The notes under the pieces: generated by a model | Databases searched by the model: none | Told to the model about the DNA's origin: nothing | Seen by the model: only the letters and a program-made list of their open reading frames with translations | Part shown: positions 27,901 through 37,076 of the stretch, piece by piece | How positions within the stretch are numbered: the stretch's first letter is position 1 | Layout of the letters: every line of letters begins with the position of its first letter | NCBI RefSeq assembly: GCF_002933855.1 | Contig: NZ_BFAQ01000016.1 | Coordinates: 91,232-155,231, forward strand | Origin: Vibrio penaeicida | GTDB lineage: Bacteria; Pseudomonadota; Gammaproteobacteria; Enterobacterales; Vibrionaceae | DNA: 64,000 nt | Direction of reading: 5' to 3' | Made by a program: the position numbers and the translations under genes

Positions 27901-30900
27901 CTGACGGCTGCAAGAGAAAAGCTCGTTCAGCTAGGGCAGTACGGTGAACAGCACCCTAAGTGCCGCATCATCACCTTGCTATCAAGTTCAGCTCAAAAAG
28001 TAAGTGATGGGAATAGCCCACATAGTGATAACTTGCTTTGGCCTTTCCAAAACTTAAATCGCAGTTTAGCTAACGAAAAGCCGCAGCTCTCTCTTCATTG
28101 TTTGGATATTCATGATTGCACAGTGGATAGCGCATTGGTGTCCATACTGTCGAACCTTGATGAGCCTAGCCCTATCTTGAGCTTGAAAAATAATCAGCTC
28201 TACACTTTAGACGTTGTCAGCAAAGAGGTGGGAACACCTCAACAAGCTATGGAGTGGCGCAGTGAACACTTTACGGTGATAGCCGGTTTAGGCGCGGTGG
28301 GGCTTGGGCTTGCTGAATGGTTAGTTGAGAAAGGCTGCGATAAGCTCGTCATTATCGTGCGACAGGCTTTAAACGAACAACAGGAAGCCTTAATTCAATC
28401 CCTGCAAAGCCGAGAAGTGACGGTGCATGTACTGCAAGCCAGTCTTGTGGAAGAGCACGCCTTGAGCGCCGCGTTCGACACATTGGACGTTACTGTAAGT
28501 CGTGTGTTCCATACCGCGCATGCGGGGACGCATAAATTGCACCCTCTGGACGACAGCAGTGCGTTCGAGGGCTCTTTGCCTGTCAAACTTATCGGCAGTA
28601 TGAACCTACACCGCGTGTTTGAGAATCAACCTCTTGAACTGTTTTGTATGTTTACGTCATTAAGTAGCATGATGGCTATTTCGGGTACCAGCGGTTACGC
28701 GACGGCAAATGCTTGGCAGGATTCATACGCAGCGTATTTGCGCCAACATGGTGTGCCTGCTCTCACAGTCTCATGGAGTCAGTTACAGCTATCAAGAGAC
28801 GCCCAATATGTTGCCAGTGTTAATGACACGGGCATGGTAGCACTCTCAAAAGAACAGACGTTTTCCGTGATGGAGCAATTGATTCAGCACAATGAGTCGG
28901 GGCTTACTCCTATTCTTTATGATGCCAACGTATTAGGGCAAGTCGTCAGTAAACTTCCGGCGACATCTGTCTATCTCAAAGATATCTTTACCATTGAATC
29001 AACCGATGCAGCGACACCCGCGGCAACGGATGGGAATAACCTGATCAGCCTAGACAATCTCAGTACTGAAGAAGCCAAAAAAACGGTTGCTGAATTTTTG
29101 CATCAATTGATTTGTCAGCGGCTTCAATACAGTTCCGATCAACTGGATCCCGACGGCTCGCTGACTGGCCAAGGTGTGGACTCACTGATCTTTTTAGATA
29201 TTGTTCAGGTGATCAACAAAACCTTCAGTATGGATCTGCCACCGACTGCTGGCTACGAGCACGGTACGATAACGGCGTTAAGCCAATACATCGCTTCACA
29301 ACTTAAAAAAGACGATATTGAATTCTCCCAAAGCACCACAAGCGAGGCGGAGAGTACCATTGTTGCGGATCCTGCCGCAGCATACGAACCCTTCCCTTTA
29401 ACCGATTTACAGCAAGCTTTTTGGTTAGGGCGTCGCAATGATCTGAACTTAGGCAGCGTGTCTTGTCATGAATATCTGGAACTTCAGTTCGATGAGTTGG
29501 ATATAGACAAGTTAGAGACCGCTTGGAATCGACTGATCGCTCGACATGACATGATGCGTTGTGTGATCACCGGAGATGGTCTTCAACGAATATTGCCGCA
29601 CAGCGACCAAACGCACTACCAAGTTGGAGTTACAGACTTGAGTAACGCTTCAGTTGAGGAGCGAGAAAGCCACTTGGCAAATACGCGCCAACGCATGAGT
29701 TATCAGGTCTTTAATCCACAAACATGGCCTCTGTTTGAGCTGAGTGTTTCAAAATGGGATGGAGGTATCCGTGTTCATTTGGATATGGACCTATTGGTGT
29801 TCGATATCCAAAGTCTACGTGTAATTTTTGGTGAATTGGATACGCTCTTGTTAAATCCAGATACTGAGTTCCAACCGCTAACCTTGAGTTTCCGCGATTA
29901 CATCATGGTAGAGAAGGCGCGCGAAGTTGAACCTCGCTGGTTAAGCGCCAAAGAGTATTGGCAAAATAAACTGAACGACATTCCACCTGCGCCAGAATTG
30001 CCAATGATTCGTGAGGAATCCACTTCCGAGCAGATGTCGTTTAGGACACTGGATCACGTACTTGAACGTGATACTTGGGAGGTCTTCAAGCAAAGAGCGC
30101 GTGATTTCGGGATAACACCAAGCGGAGCAATGCTGGCTGCGTATACGTATGCCATCGCGTCTTACGCCAAAAGCTCTGAATTCACACTCAATATTACGTA
30201 CTTCAACCGAAAAAACGTGCATCCTCAAGTCATGGATATATGTGGTGATTTCACTTCGTTGATGTTGCTCCCCGTTTCTGTCGATGCCACCGAAACGTTC
30301 ATTGACGCCGCCAAACGCACGCAAGAATCGTTATGGAAAGCGCTTGAGCATCGCGACTACAACGGTATCCGCGTGATGCGAGATTTGGGACGTCATATGG
30401 GGGAAGGTGCCGATGCGATTCAAATGCCCGTTGTATTTACGTCAATGATCGGCATGGACTTTAATGACCCATCTCAACCTGGGTGGGAATTGCAGCGCCA
30501 TCAAATCTTCGAGGTTAACCAGACGCCTCAAGTGTGGTTAGACTATCAGGCTAGGGAATCCAATGGTGCATTGTTCACACAGTGGTTCATTGCCGATGAG
30601 TTCTTTGAAAAGCCAATGATTGAAGGTCTCTTCGAAACGTACACTTCAATATTGGACAAGCTAGCAAAAGAGGAAGAATTCTGGACAGCACAAGTCCCTG
30701 ATTTGCGTAGTGATCAGGCGAAAGCTATTTCTAGCTCGCTGAATCGAGTGGTCGACACTCAATTACCGACACTCATGCCTGAACCGTTCCATAAAAGTGC
30801 GGGGCAGGTGGCTCAAAGACCGGCATTACTCACCCACGATTCATCGCTCAGTTACCAAGAAGTGCAAGCCCGAGTCAATCAACTTGCCAACCACCTTATC

Positions 30901-33735
30901 CATTTAGGTCTATCAGCGTCAGAACCTGTCGCGGTCGTCATGCCAAAAAGTGTTGAAGCCGTGATTACCGCACTGGCGATTCAAACGGCTGGTGGCTGCT
31001 ATACGCCCATCAACGCCGATTTTGATAATCAGCGTCTAGAGCAGATCCTGCTTGTTCTCGAACCGCTTGCGATTCTTACTGTGGCTGATATTGAGTTGTC
31101 GGTGCCTTGTTCTGTGATCAACGTACAGCGATTGAACCTGACAGATGAATCAACCGAGAAACCGATAGCACGCCAAACAAGTGATCAGCTGTCGTACATT
31201 ATCTACACATCGGGCAGTACAGGGGTTCCTAAAGGGGTCATGCTAGACCATGAAGCCCCTCTAAATACGTTGCAGCAACTGGCGAATATTCTGGACCTTG
31301 GTCCTGATGACCGTACCTTATCGATGTGTGCTTTCCACCACGATATGTCGGTGTTTGACTTGTTTGCGATGTTTGGGAGTGGTGGTTCCGTTGTTCTACC
31401 AGAAAGGGACAGAGCCTACGATGCCATGCATTGGCTATCGCTCATGCATGAACACAAGCCAAGCATTTTAAATGCTGTGCCAGCGTTCATCACTATGCTG
31501 CTTGACGCCATTGAACAACAAAATTCGGTCCCACCTTCACCTCGTCATATCATGATGGGAGGAGATTGGATTCCCGTAGAGTTAGTTCGTCGAATCCAAA
31601 AAGTTTGGCCGGAGGTCGACATCCACTCTATCGGAGGACCGACAGAGACGGCCATCGTGTCTACTCATTACCGAATTCAAAATATCGAAGAGGATTCGTC
31701 GCGTATTCCATATGGACGCCCTCTGCCAAATCAGACGTGTGTGTTGCTCAACTCAGCAGGAATTGAGTGTCCACCAAATGTTGTGGGCGAAATTTGTATG
31801 GGAGGGATGGCTCGCTCATTGGGTTATCTCAAAGATGCAGAACGTACTGCAGAAAAGTATCGACCACACCCTCTAACGGGTGAACCTCTGTTCTACACCG
31901 GTGATATGGGGGTGTTAAGACCGGATGGTCAACTGGATATCCTTGGTCGCATAGACAACCAAATAAAAATTAATGGCTTACGAGTCGAGCCGGGAGAAAT
32001 TGAAGCCGCGATTGAACAACATCCACAGGTTAGTGAAGCGGTTGTTGTTTACGCGGGTGAGCCCACACGTCAGCTACACGGCTTTGTTAAATCAATCGAA
32101 GTCACAAGTACAGTCACTGACCAAGATTGGTATCAAGCCTCCGATGATGGACACAATGCGATTGAACACCTTCCAGAGAATTTTGATTTGGCCGACTACG
32201 CTGAACATTATTCCGACATGGAACAGTTGGCTACATGGGTAATGCTACGTACGATCCAAGCTGTAGGCTTCTTCAAAACGGAGGGGGATACAGCCTCGTT
32301 TGTAACACTTGTGGATGCACTGAAGGTTTCCCCTCATTACCAAAAGCTTTTCGAAAGCTGGGTTCGCGTACTGACAGAGGATGGTTATCTTGTCCTTGAA
32401 AAGGGTGAATACAAGGCGACGCACCGCATTAAGGACGCGGAAGAGTATGATCGCCAATTTGCTAAGATTGTTGCTCACACAGAGACGGGACCTGAGCATA
32501 CTCAACGTATTTGGTCGTTAATATCGCGCTGTATTGAACGAAGTGGAGCCCTGCTCGATGGAAGTTTCAACCCGCTGGAATTAATGTTTGAGGACGGTAA
32601 AACCGATTTTGCTGAAAGTTGGTATCGAGAAAACCCCGTTTCCACGCATTTCAACCGTGTTGCAGGTAAAGTCGCAGGAGGCTTTTTAAGCAATCGCTCA
32701 GGACCGTTGCGTATTCTAGAGTTTGGCGCAGGTATCGGAAGCGTGACCCACGAAATATTGACCAACATGCCTAGTTCCGATTTCAGTTATGACTTTACCG
32801 ATTTATCCACTTACTTTTTGGATAATGCCGCGGATGTCTTTAAGGCGTACCCTCAGCTCAATTATGGCTTGTATAACATCAACGAGGAGCCAAGTTTACA
32901 GGGGTATCAGTATGGTGAATATGACCTCGTCATCGGTGCCAACGTATTGCACGATGCCGAAGATCTGAATGCCGCGAGCCGACGTCTACGTGCCTTGCTC
33001 AAGCCCGATGGTGCACTCTTACTTGTCGAAGGAACAAATAACCCTCGTTTCCAGCTGGTAAGCCTAGGGTTTGTTGAAGGTTTGACGCATTACGCTGATG
33101 AAAGGCTGGAAACTTGCTTACCTATGATTTCGGCACCGAGTTGGCAACAAGTCATGAATCGCGCTGGCTTTGCGAAAGCAACGTGCTTCCCTAAAGCGGG
33201 GCACGACACCGAAGCGATGAACTATCACGTGTTACTTGGGCAAAACAGCGGCAGTGACTGTTCGCTGGATGTTCAATCAATCCAAAGCTTGTTAAAGAGC
33301 CAGTTGCCTGCACATATGCAGCCTGCGCATTGGCATCATTTGTTGGAACTGCCACTTACGCTTAACGGTAAGGTGGATCGCCAAAAACTCGCAACGGAAA
33401 TCAAATCATCAAGTCACCATGAATCACTTGAATCAGGCGGTTTGGCACTGACGACAGATAAGGAGCATTTGTTGGCAAGTGCTTGGTCTGACACGCTTAA
33501 CATCCCTGTAGAAACGGCGGACGCCAACTTCTTCATGTTAGGGGGAGATAGCTTGTTGTTGACTCGTCTTAGCGGTTTATTGCAAGACAAACACGGTATT
33601 TATCTGGATTTGGCGACGCTCGTCAAAACGCCCCGATTATGCGATCAAGCAGTGTTGATGGGGGATTTACCAGCAACTCTCGATAATCAAGAGCTCGATA
33701 TTGAAGAAGAAGCATTCGAAGAGGGGGTGATTTGA
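24982..33735 (+). CDS. Hybrid PKS-NRPS megasynthase KS-AT-KR-ACP-Cy-A-MT-PCP
   Basis: A 2917-residue protein, comparable in role to HMWP1. The domains are KS (QSACSTSLVA, Cys near 174; EAHGTGTPLGD; GNVGHLDTAAG), AT (GHSIGEF near 613, RAFHS, malonyl type), KR (AGLGAVGLG near 1100; SGYATANAW), ACP (GVDSL near 1400), Cy (motif DLLVFDIQS near 1601), A (YIIYTSGSTGVPKG near 2071), an S-adenosylmethionine methyltransferase inserted late in the A domain (ILEFGAGIGS near 2577) and PCP (LGGDSLLL near 2852). The A-domain code reads about D-M-F-N-M-G-I-I-V, which is not the cysteine code. The insertion site is like that of pyochelin PchF; the methyl group may go to carbon or nitrogen. The acidic tail ELDIEEEAFEEG probably docks on the next protein. 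No DH, ER or TE is present. Confidence 0.94.
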   Translation: MKPDMPIAVIGMTCRFPDAPSVKAFRENLLFGHDSIHPLTPEEIEREGIDPSLLEDDDFINAGTLIENVANFDYGFFSLSPKEASLMDPQHRLFLAECRKLLDVSNLTRDEDNIGIFAGCRQSTYQAFLSPIRPEQITESESFQQLMGNDKDYLATRASYFLNLNGPALTVQSACSTSLVAVHQACQSLRSGECDSAFAGGVAISFPQGVGYRASEGMIFSNDGKCRPFSEEGTGIVAGNGLGIVALKRLDDAIKDGNKIHAVLKGSAISNDGKAKLGYTAPGKTGQKKAIEMALKKSGVDPKDIGLLEAHGTGTPLGDPIEVQAISEVYSTFDVPNQNCAIGSVKGNVGHLDTAAGVASLIKSILSVRDGLILPSLHCRPENPRIQFDTTPFYLAHDCSVWPNRFQSRIAAVSSFGIGGTNCHMIVEQPPKQEPEARDTSSDEFEILAVSNHKESNVLEQANQFVSSLENDQIASQCKTAALKRTHYSSRVALYGKSKKDFRKALKNATVQTVKTNPTVAWVFSGQGSQKPGMGKAFYEKYAVFRDAIDDCDRLFSDAGIANLKEVMFDDHLAEKLNQTLYTQPALFAWQYAMGLLLIDWEVEPDFVAGHSIGEFAACVMAEHFSVESVVRLVAHRARLMQEQTDEGRMLAIKLPEAQLQDVLSAHEAISIASINSADRFTLSGRDSDVSRLIESLDASQIAYKELDVHRAFHSSTMEAIRDDFLQFTLQQEATAEEESDVCMYSTLTGEEVQSGDLTLDYWFQQLRSPVLFHPALESIAKEEPDLVVEISPDGSFLSLLKHSDVFDSECVAGKVGYEHSHELVAQLFSLGYEQPLEAYYENAAAPFSEMPPLVFSDTHCWASTPIHYPAARQHSGYGIQEKEPAQSMEFWGWQWQPITNDVAPKSEFDDELKLRWAIIGNNKWADSLNVGISASGHQCDIYDTVQSVQECDRLIDTRPLTLDWTLEASAQTLTAAREKLVQLGQYGEQHPKCRIITLLSSSAQKVSDGNSPHSDNLLWPFQNLNRSLANEKPQLSLHCLDIHDCTVDSALVSILSNLDEPSPILSLKNNQLYTLDVVSKEVGTPQQAMEWRSEHFTVIAGLGAVGLGLAEWLVEKGCDKLVIIVRQALNEQQEALIQSLQSREVTVHVLQASLVEEHALSAAFDTLDVTVSRVFHTAHAGTHKLHPLDDSSAFEGSLPVKLIGSMNLHRVFENQPLELFCMFTSLSSMMAISGTSGYATANAWQDSYAAYLRQHGVPALTVSWSQLQLSRDAQYVASVNDTGMVALSKEQTFSVMEQLIQHNESGLTPILYDANVLGQVVSKLPATSVYLKDIFTIESTDAATPAATDGNNLISLDNLSTEEAKKTVAEFLHQLICQRLQYSSDQLDPDGSLTGQGVDSLIFLDIVQVINKTFSMDLPPTAGYEHGTITALSQYIASQLKKDDIEFSQSTTSEAESTIVADPAAAYEPFPLTDLQQAFWLGRRNDLNLGSVSCHEYLELQFDELDIDKLETAWNRLIARHDMMRCVITGDGLQRILPHSDQTHYQVGVTDLSNASVEERESHLANTRQRMSYQVFNPQTWPLFELSVSKWDGGIRVHLDMDLLVFDIQSLRVIFGELDTLLLNPDTEFQPLTLSFRDYIMVEKAREVEPRWLSAKEYWQNKLNDIPPAPELPMIREESTSEQMSFRTLDHVLERDTWEVFKQRARDFGITPSGAMLAAYTYAIASYAKSSEFTLNITYFNRKNVHPQVMDICGDFTSLMLLPVSVDATETFIDAAKRTQESLWKALEHRDYNGIRVMRDLGRHMGEGADAIQMPVVFTSMIGMDFNDPSQPGWELQRHQIFEVNQTPQVWLDYQARESNGALFTQWFIADEFFEKPMIEGLFETYTSILDKLAKEEEFWTAQVPDLRSDQAKAISSSLNRVVDTQLPTLMPEPFHKSAGQVAQRPALLTHDSSLSYQEVQARVNQLANHLIHLGLSASEPVAVVMPKSVEAVITALAIQTAGGCYTPINADFDNQRLEQILLVLEPLAILTVADIELSVPCSVINVQRLNLTDESTEKPIARQTSDQLSYIIYTSGSTGVPKGVMLDHEAPLNTLQQLANILDLGPDDRTLSMCAFHHDMSVFDLFAMFGSGGSVVLPERDRAYDAMHWLSLMHEHKPSILNAVPAFITMLLDAIEQQNSVPPSPRHIMMGGDWIPVELVRRIQKVWPEVDIHSIGGPTETAIVSTHYRIQNIEEDSSRIPYGRPLPNQTCVLLNSAGIECPPNVVGEICMGGMARSLGYLKDAERTAEKYRPHPLTGEPLFYTGDMGVLRPDGQLDILGRIDNQIKINGLRVEPGEIEAAIEQHPQVSEAVVVYAGEPTRQLHGFVKSIEVTSTVTDQDWYQASDDGHNAIEHLPENFDLADYAEHYSDMEQLATWVMLRTIQAVGFFKTEGDTASFVTLVDALKVSPHYQKLFESWVRVLTEDGYLVLEKGEYKATHRIKDAEEYDRQFAKIVAHTETGPEHTQRIWSLISRCIERSGALLDGSFNPLELMFEDGKTDFAESWYRENPVSTHFNRVAGKVAGGFLSNRSGPLRILEFGAGIGSVTHEILTNMPSSDFSYDFTDLSTYFLDNAADVFKAYPQLNYGLYNINEEPSLQGYQYGEYDLVIGANVLHDAEDLNAASRRLRALLKPDGALLLVEGTNNPRFQLVSLGFVEGLTHYADERLETCLPMISAPSWQQVMNRAGFAKATCFPKAGHDTEAMNYHVLLGQNSGSDCSLDVQSIQSLLKSQLPAHMQPAHWHHLLELPLTLNGKVDRQKLATEIKSSSHHESLESGGLALTTDKEHLLASAWSDTLNIPVETADANFFMLGGDSLLLTRLSGLLQDKHGIYLDLATLVKTPRLCDQAVLMGDLPATLDNQELDIEEEAFEEGVI

Positions 33736-36700
33736 TGGATACGCTCCAAGAACAGTCTCTCCAGGAGCTGCGCGAAGAGGCTCAAAAGCGCCACATCCGA
33801 CTTTGGGTAGAGAAAGGTCAATTACGCTTTAAAGCCCCGAAAGGGGCTATGGACGCCAATTTACTTGAAGCGATGAAAGCGCATAAAAGTGCCTTAATAT
33901 CAGCGCTGAGTTCTGGAAGACAAGCACCACAAATAGACTCAAATCCTCAGGAGCGCTATGAACCATTTCCATTAACGGATTTGCAACAAGCTTATTGGGT
34001 CGGAGAGCATGGCGGGTATGTCCAGTCGGCAATTGCGTGCTACGTCCACCATGTAGAGTTTAAAGATCTGTCGGAGGAGCGTGTTCAGTCTGCGCTGCAT
34101 CAGTTGCAAAGTGCGCACGAAGTTCTCCGTACACGCTTTAAAGACGATGGTACTCAGCAGATCATGCCAGTCGGTGAGCTGCCAATCCATCTTCAATGTC
34201 ATTCACTTAGGTCGATGAGTCAGGAAGATGCCGAGGCTAAGTGTGTGGAGCTTGCAGACAATTTTCCTGAGCAAGTTTTGCCATCATTGCAAGATGGCCC
34301 GCCCATGGCAGCCGCACTCTTACATTTGCCAGAAGGTGATAGGTTAATATTTGCCGTGCGATTGATCGTTATGGACGGTCCTTCGCTTGCTCGACTCTTT
34401 CACGACTTATTGTCTGCGTTGTCTGGTCAACCCTTACTCACGAAACCTCAGCTTAGTTACCGAGACTATGTGCTGGCGTTACGCGCGCTAGACACGACGG
34501 AGGCAGAGTCATATTGGTCTAAGGCGTTGGAATCCTTGCCCGCAGCACCACAGTTGCCGATGAGAGGAGAAATGCCTAAACAATCGAAATTTGTTCGGTT
34601 GGGCGGCAGTTTGGGGCTTGAGGATTGGACTCAAATCAAAAAAAAGGCACAAGCACACGGTACGACTCCGAACGCTGTCATGTTCGCGCTCTATGCTTCT
34701 GTACTCCGATTGTGGTCCCAAGACGAACGTTTCGTTATCAACATGCTGACTAACTTTCGTCCTTTTGATCATGCAGAAATGGGCTTGGTCGTCGGAAACC
34801 ACAGTAATACGATTTTGATGACCAGCGACGGTCAGGGGCATTTCATCGAACAGGCGAAAGCCGTTCAAGCCATGTTTGCTGAGCGGTTGCCGCACGCGTC
34901 ATTGTCTGGAGTTTCTCTACTAAGGCGATTACAACAAACCCGCGACCCAAACCAGCCTGCGGTGCCTTTTGTCTTTACGAGTGGGATATCGCAACAAGCC
35001 GCCGAAGGCATGCCGAACAAATTAAAAGAGATGTTCCGTCCAATATCCAGTGAACTCCGTACGCCACAAGTTTGGCTGGACCACCAAGTTGTCGAAGATC
35101 AGGATGGTCTTTTGTACTACTGGGATTACGTAGACGGCGTATTTGAAAAAGGGTTACCAGAGGCGCTATTCGAACGTTTTGAATGGGCGCTGTCGGAACT
35201 GCTCAATAACGAACAAGCTTGGCTAAGTGTCAATCCAGCCGCTCTTAAGGAGAGCGATCTAAAACCTTTAGTGGAGCTGCCAGAGGTTTCTGCAGAAAGT
35301 AACTTGGCAGAAAGTAATTTGGGGCAGGCGTTTTTGAATCAGGTTCAGCGATCGAGTAACGCTGTCGCGCTGGTTGATTCGCAAGGGCGTGAAATGACCT
35401 ATCGAGAGCTGGCGGAAAAAGCTCTATCGGTTGCTCAAGGCTTGGTTTTATCGGGGGTAAAGCAAGGTGACCTAGTGGGGGTTTCCTTACCCAAAGGTTC
35501 TCAACAAATCATCAGTGTGATCGGTATTGTACTCGCTGGAGGAGCATGGTTGCCGATGGACATCCGTTTACCTGATGCACGTCGGAAGGCGATCATTGAG
35601 CAGAGTGGTCTTCAATTCATTATTGGAGAACAAACCGGTGATTTAAGCGTTGATGACTTGCTCGCTCATCCTGAACTTGAGAAGCCGAATATAAGCTCAA
35701 AAGAAGCGTTGGCTTATGTCATTTACACATCCGGATCGACTGGTCAGCCTAAGGGAGTTGCCACTTCTCATGGCGCGGTTTTAAACACCCTATATGAGAT
35801 TAACCGCCGCTTTTCCATCCATTCGGAAGATAAGGTATTGGCACTGTCTGCGCTGAACTTTGACCTCAGTGTGTACGATATTTGGGGTACGCTCATTACA
35901 GGAGCATCTGTCGTCATTCCTCCCGATGCGGAAGTTCCTGATCCGATGATCATACTTGAGCAATGTAAGCGAAACGGAGTCACCGTTTGGAACTCCGTCC
36001 CCGCGTTACTCGAAATGGCGTTCTTACAAGGAAAAGAGTTCAGTCAGGAAGCGTTAACCAGCCTTAAAGTTATCATGCTGAGTGGTGACTGGATCCCAAT
36101 GCCTCTTGCGAAACAAGTATTGAATTATCTGCCGAAAACGCACTTTTACTCTCTCGGTGGCGCGACTGAGGCATCAATATGGTCAAACTATTTTTCTGTT
36201 ACAGAAATCAGGGAGGATTGGCGCTCTATTCCCTATGGTTATGGTCTTGCGGGTCAACAGTTACATGTGCTCGATAAGGATGGTACTCCTTGCTTACCTT
36301 GGGTTGTGGGGCAAATCTACATTGAAGGATTGGGGCTCGCTGACGGTTATTACAATGATGTCCAGCGCACTGAATCCAGTTTTATTACACATAAAAGTGG
36401 CCGACGACTCTATTCAACTGGCGATCTTGGAAGATGGCGTGATGATGGCTCGGTAGAGTTTCTTGGTCGATTGGATTTTCAACTTAAGCTACGTGGGCAT
36501 CGAATAGAAGCTGGCGATGTGGAATCTCATCTGCTTGCCCAAGCTCCAATCAAGAGTGCTGCAGTAATGGTGGTTCAAAGTAATAATGACCAACCTGTAC
36601 TGGCGGCACTGTGCACGGGAGATGGTTTTGATGCTGAGGAAATACGCCATACCTTACGTGGTGAGCTACCAGCTTATATGGTGCCAAGCCACGTGTTCCG

Positions 36701-37076
36701 AATCGATGCGATGCCATTGAATGTGAATGGAAAACGCGACCAAGCCGCATTACGAAAACTGGCTGAGCAAGCGCTGACATCGGCGACAAACTGCAGTGAA
36801 ACGTGCACCGAGAGCGCGACTCTAGATGATGAGGATCTTGCTCCGCTCGCAGCCCTCTGGGCAGAAATTTTAGATTCTAAACCCTGTAACACTGAGGCGA
36901 ACTTCTTCCTAGAAGGCGGAACATCCATGCTGGGGGTGCAATTGATCAGAGAGATAAAACTCAAGTTCGACATAAGCTTACCCTTAGCAACTCTATTTGA
37001 AAATCCAACATTGAGCGCCGTTTGGCGTGCTATTGAAATTGCTCGTAGTGAGCACAGTACAAAGGTGAATCCATGA
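33735..37076 (+). CDS. Terminal NRPS module: TubC-type docking domain-Cy (altered motif)-A(Cys)-PCP
   Basis: A 1113-residue module. The ATG at 33735 overlaps the upstream stop (TGATG) and follows GAGGGGGTGA; an in-frame TTG one codon upstream is unlikely. Residues 1-55 are a TubC_N docking domain (IRLWVEKGQLRFKAPKGAM). The Cy domain has RLIVMDGPS where its sister domains read DLIVLDAWS, so the first catalytic Asp of DxxxxDxxS is Arg (near residue 207). The A domain (YVIYTSGSTGQPKG near 663) has a cysteine-like code, about D-L-Y-N-(M/L)-S-L-I-W. The PCP has EGGTSM near 1061. There is no thioesterase or reductase domain, although it seems to be the last module. The next gene, a thioesterase, overlaps it by ATGA. 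Confidence 0.93.
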   Translation: MDTLQEQSLQELREEAQKRHIRLWVEKGQLRFKAPKGAMDANLLEAMKAHKSALISALSSGRQAPQIDSNPQERYEPFPLTDLQQAYWVGEHGGYVQSAIACYVHHVEFKDLSEERVQSALHQLQSAHEVLRTRFKDDGTQQIMPVGELPIHLQCHSLRSMSQEDAEAKCVELADNFPEQVLPSLQDGPPMAAALLHLPEGDRLIFAVRLIVMDGPSLARLFHDLLSALSGQPLLTKPQLSYRDYVLALRALDTTEAESYWSKALESLPAAPQLPMRGEMPKQSKFVRLGGSLGLEDWTQIKKKAQAHGTTPNAVMFALYASVLRLWSQDERFVINMLTNFRPFDHAEMGLVVGNHSNTILMTSDGQGHFIEQAKAVQAMFAERLPHASLSGVSLLRRLQQTRDPNQPAVPFVFTSGISQQAAEGMPNKLKEMFRPISSELRTPQVWLDHQVVEDQDGLLYYWDYVDGVFEKGLPEALFERFEWALSELLNNEQAWLSVNPAALKESDLKPLVELPEVSAESNLAESNLGQAFLNQVQRSSNAVALVDSQGREMTYRELAEKALSVAQGLVLSGVKQGDLVGVSLPKGSQQIISVIGIVLAGGAWLPMDIRLPDARRKAIIEQSGLQFIIGEQTGDLSVDDLLAHPELEKPNISSKEALAYVIYTSGSTGQPKGVATSHGAVLNTLYEINRRFSIHSEDKVLALSALNFDLSVYDIWGTLITGASVVIPPDAEVPDPMIILEQCKRNGVTVWNSVPALLEMAFLQGKEFSQEALTSLKVIMLSGDWIPMPLAKQVLNYLPKTHFYSLGGATEASIWSNYFSVTEIREDWRSIPYGYGLAGQQLHVLDKDGTPCLPWVVGQIYIEGLGLADGYYNDVQRTESSFITHKSGRRLYSTGDLGRWRDDGSVEFLGRLDFQLKLRGHRIEAGDVESHLLAQAPIKSAAVMVVQSNNDQPVLAALCTGDGFDAEEIRHTLRGELPAYMVPSHVFRIDAMPLNVNGKRDQAALRKLAEQALTSATNCSETCTESATLDDEDLAPLAALWAEILDSKPCNTEANFFLEGGTSMLGVQLIREIKLKFDISLPLATLFENPTLSAVWRAIEIARSEHSTKVNP

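Noticed and set aside
25100..28600. Cis-acting DH or ER domain in the 2917-residue megasynthase
   Set aside because: Between AT and KR I see only the KR structural part; no HxxxGxxxxP dehydratase motif and no ER nucleotide motif were found.
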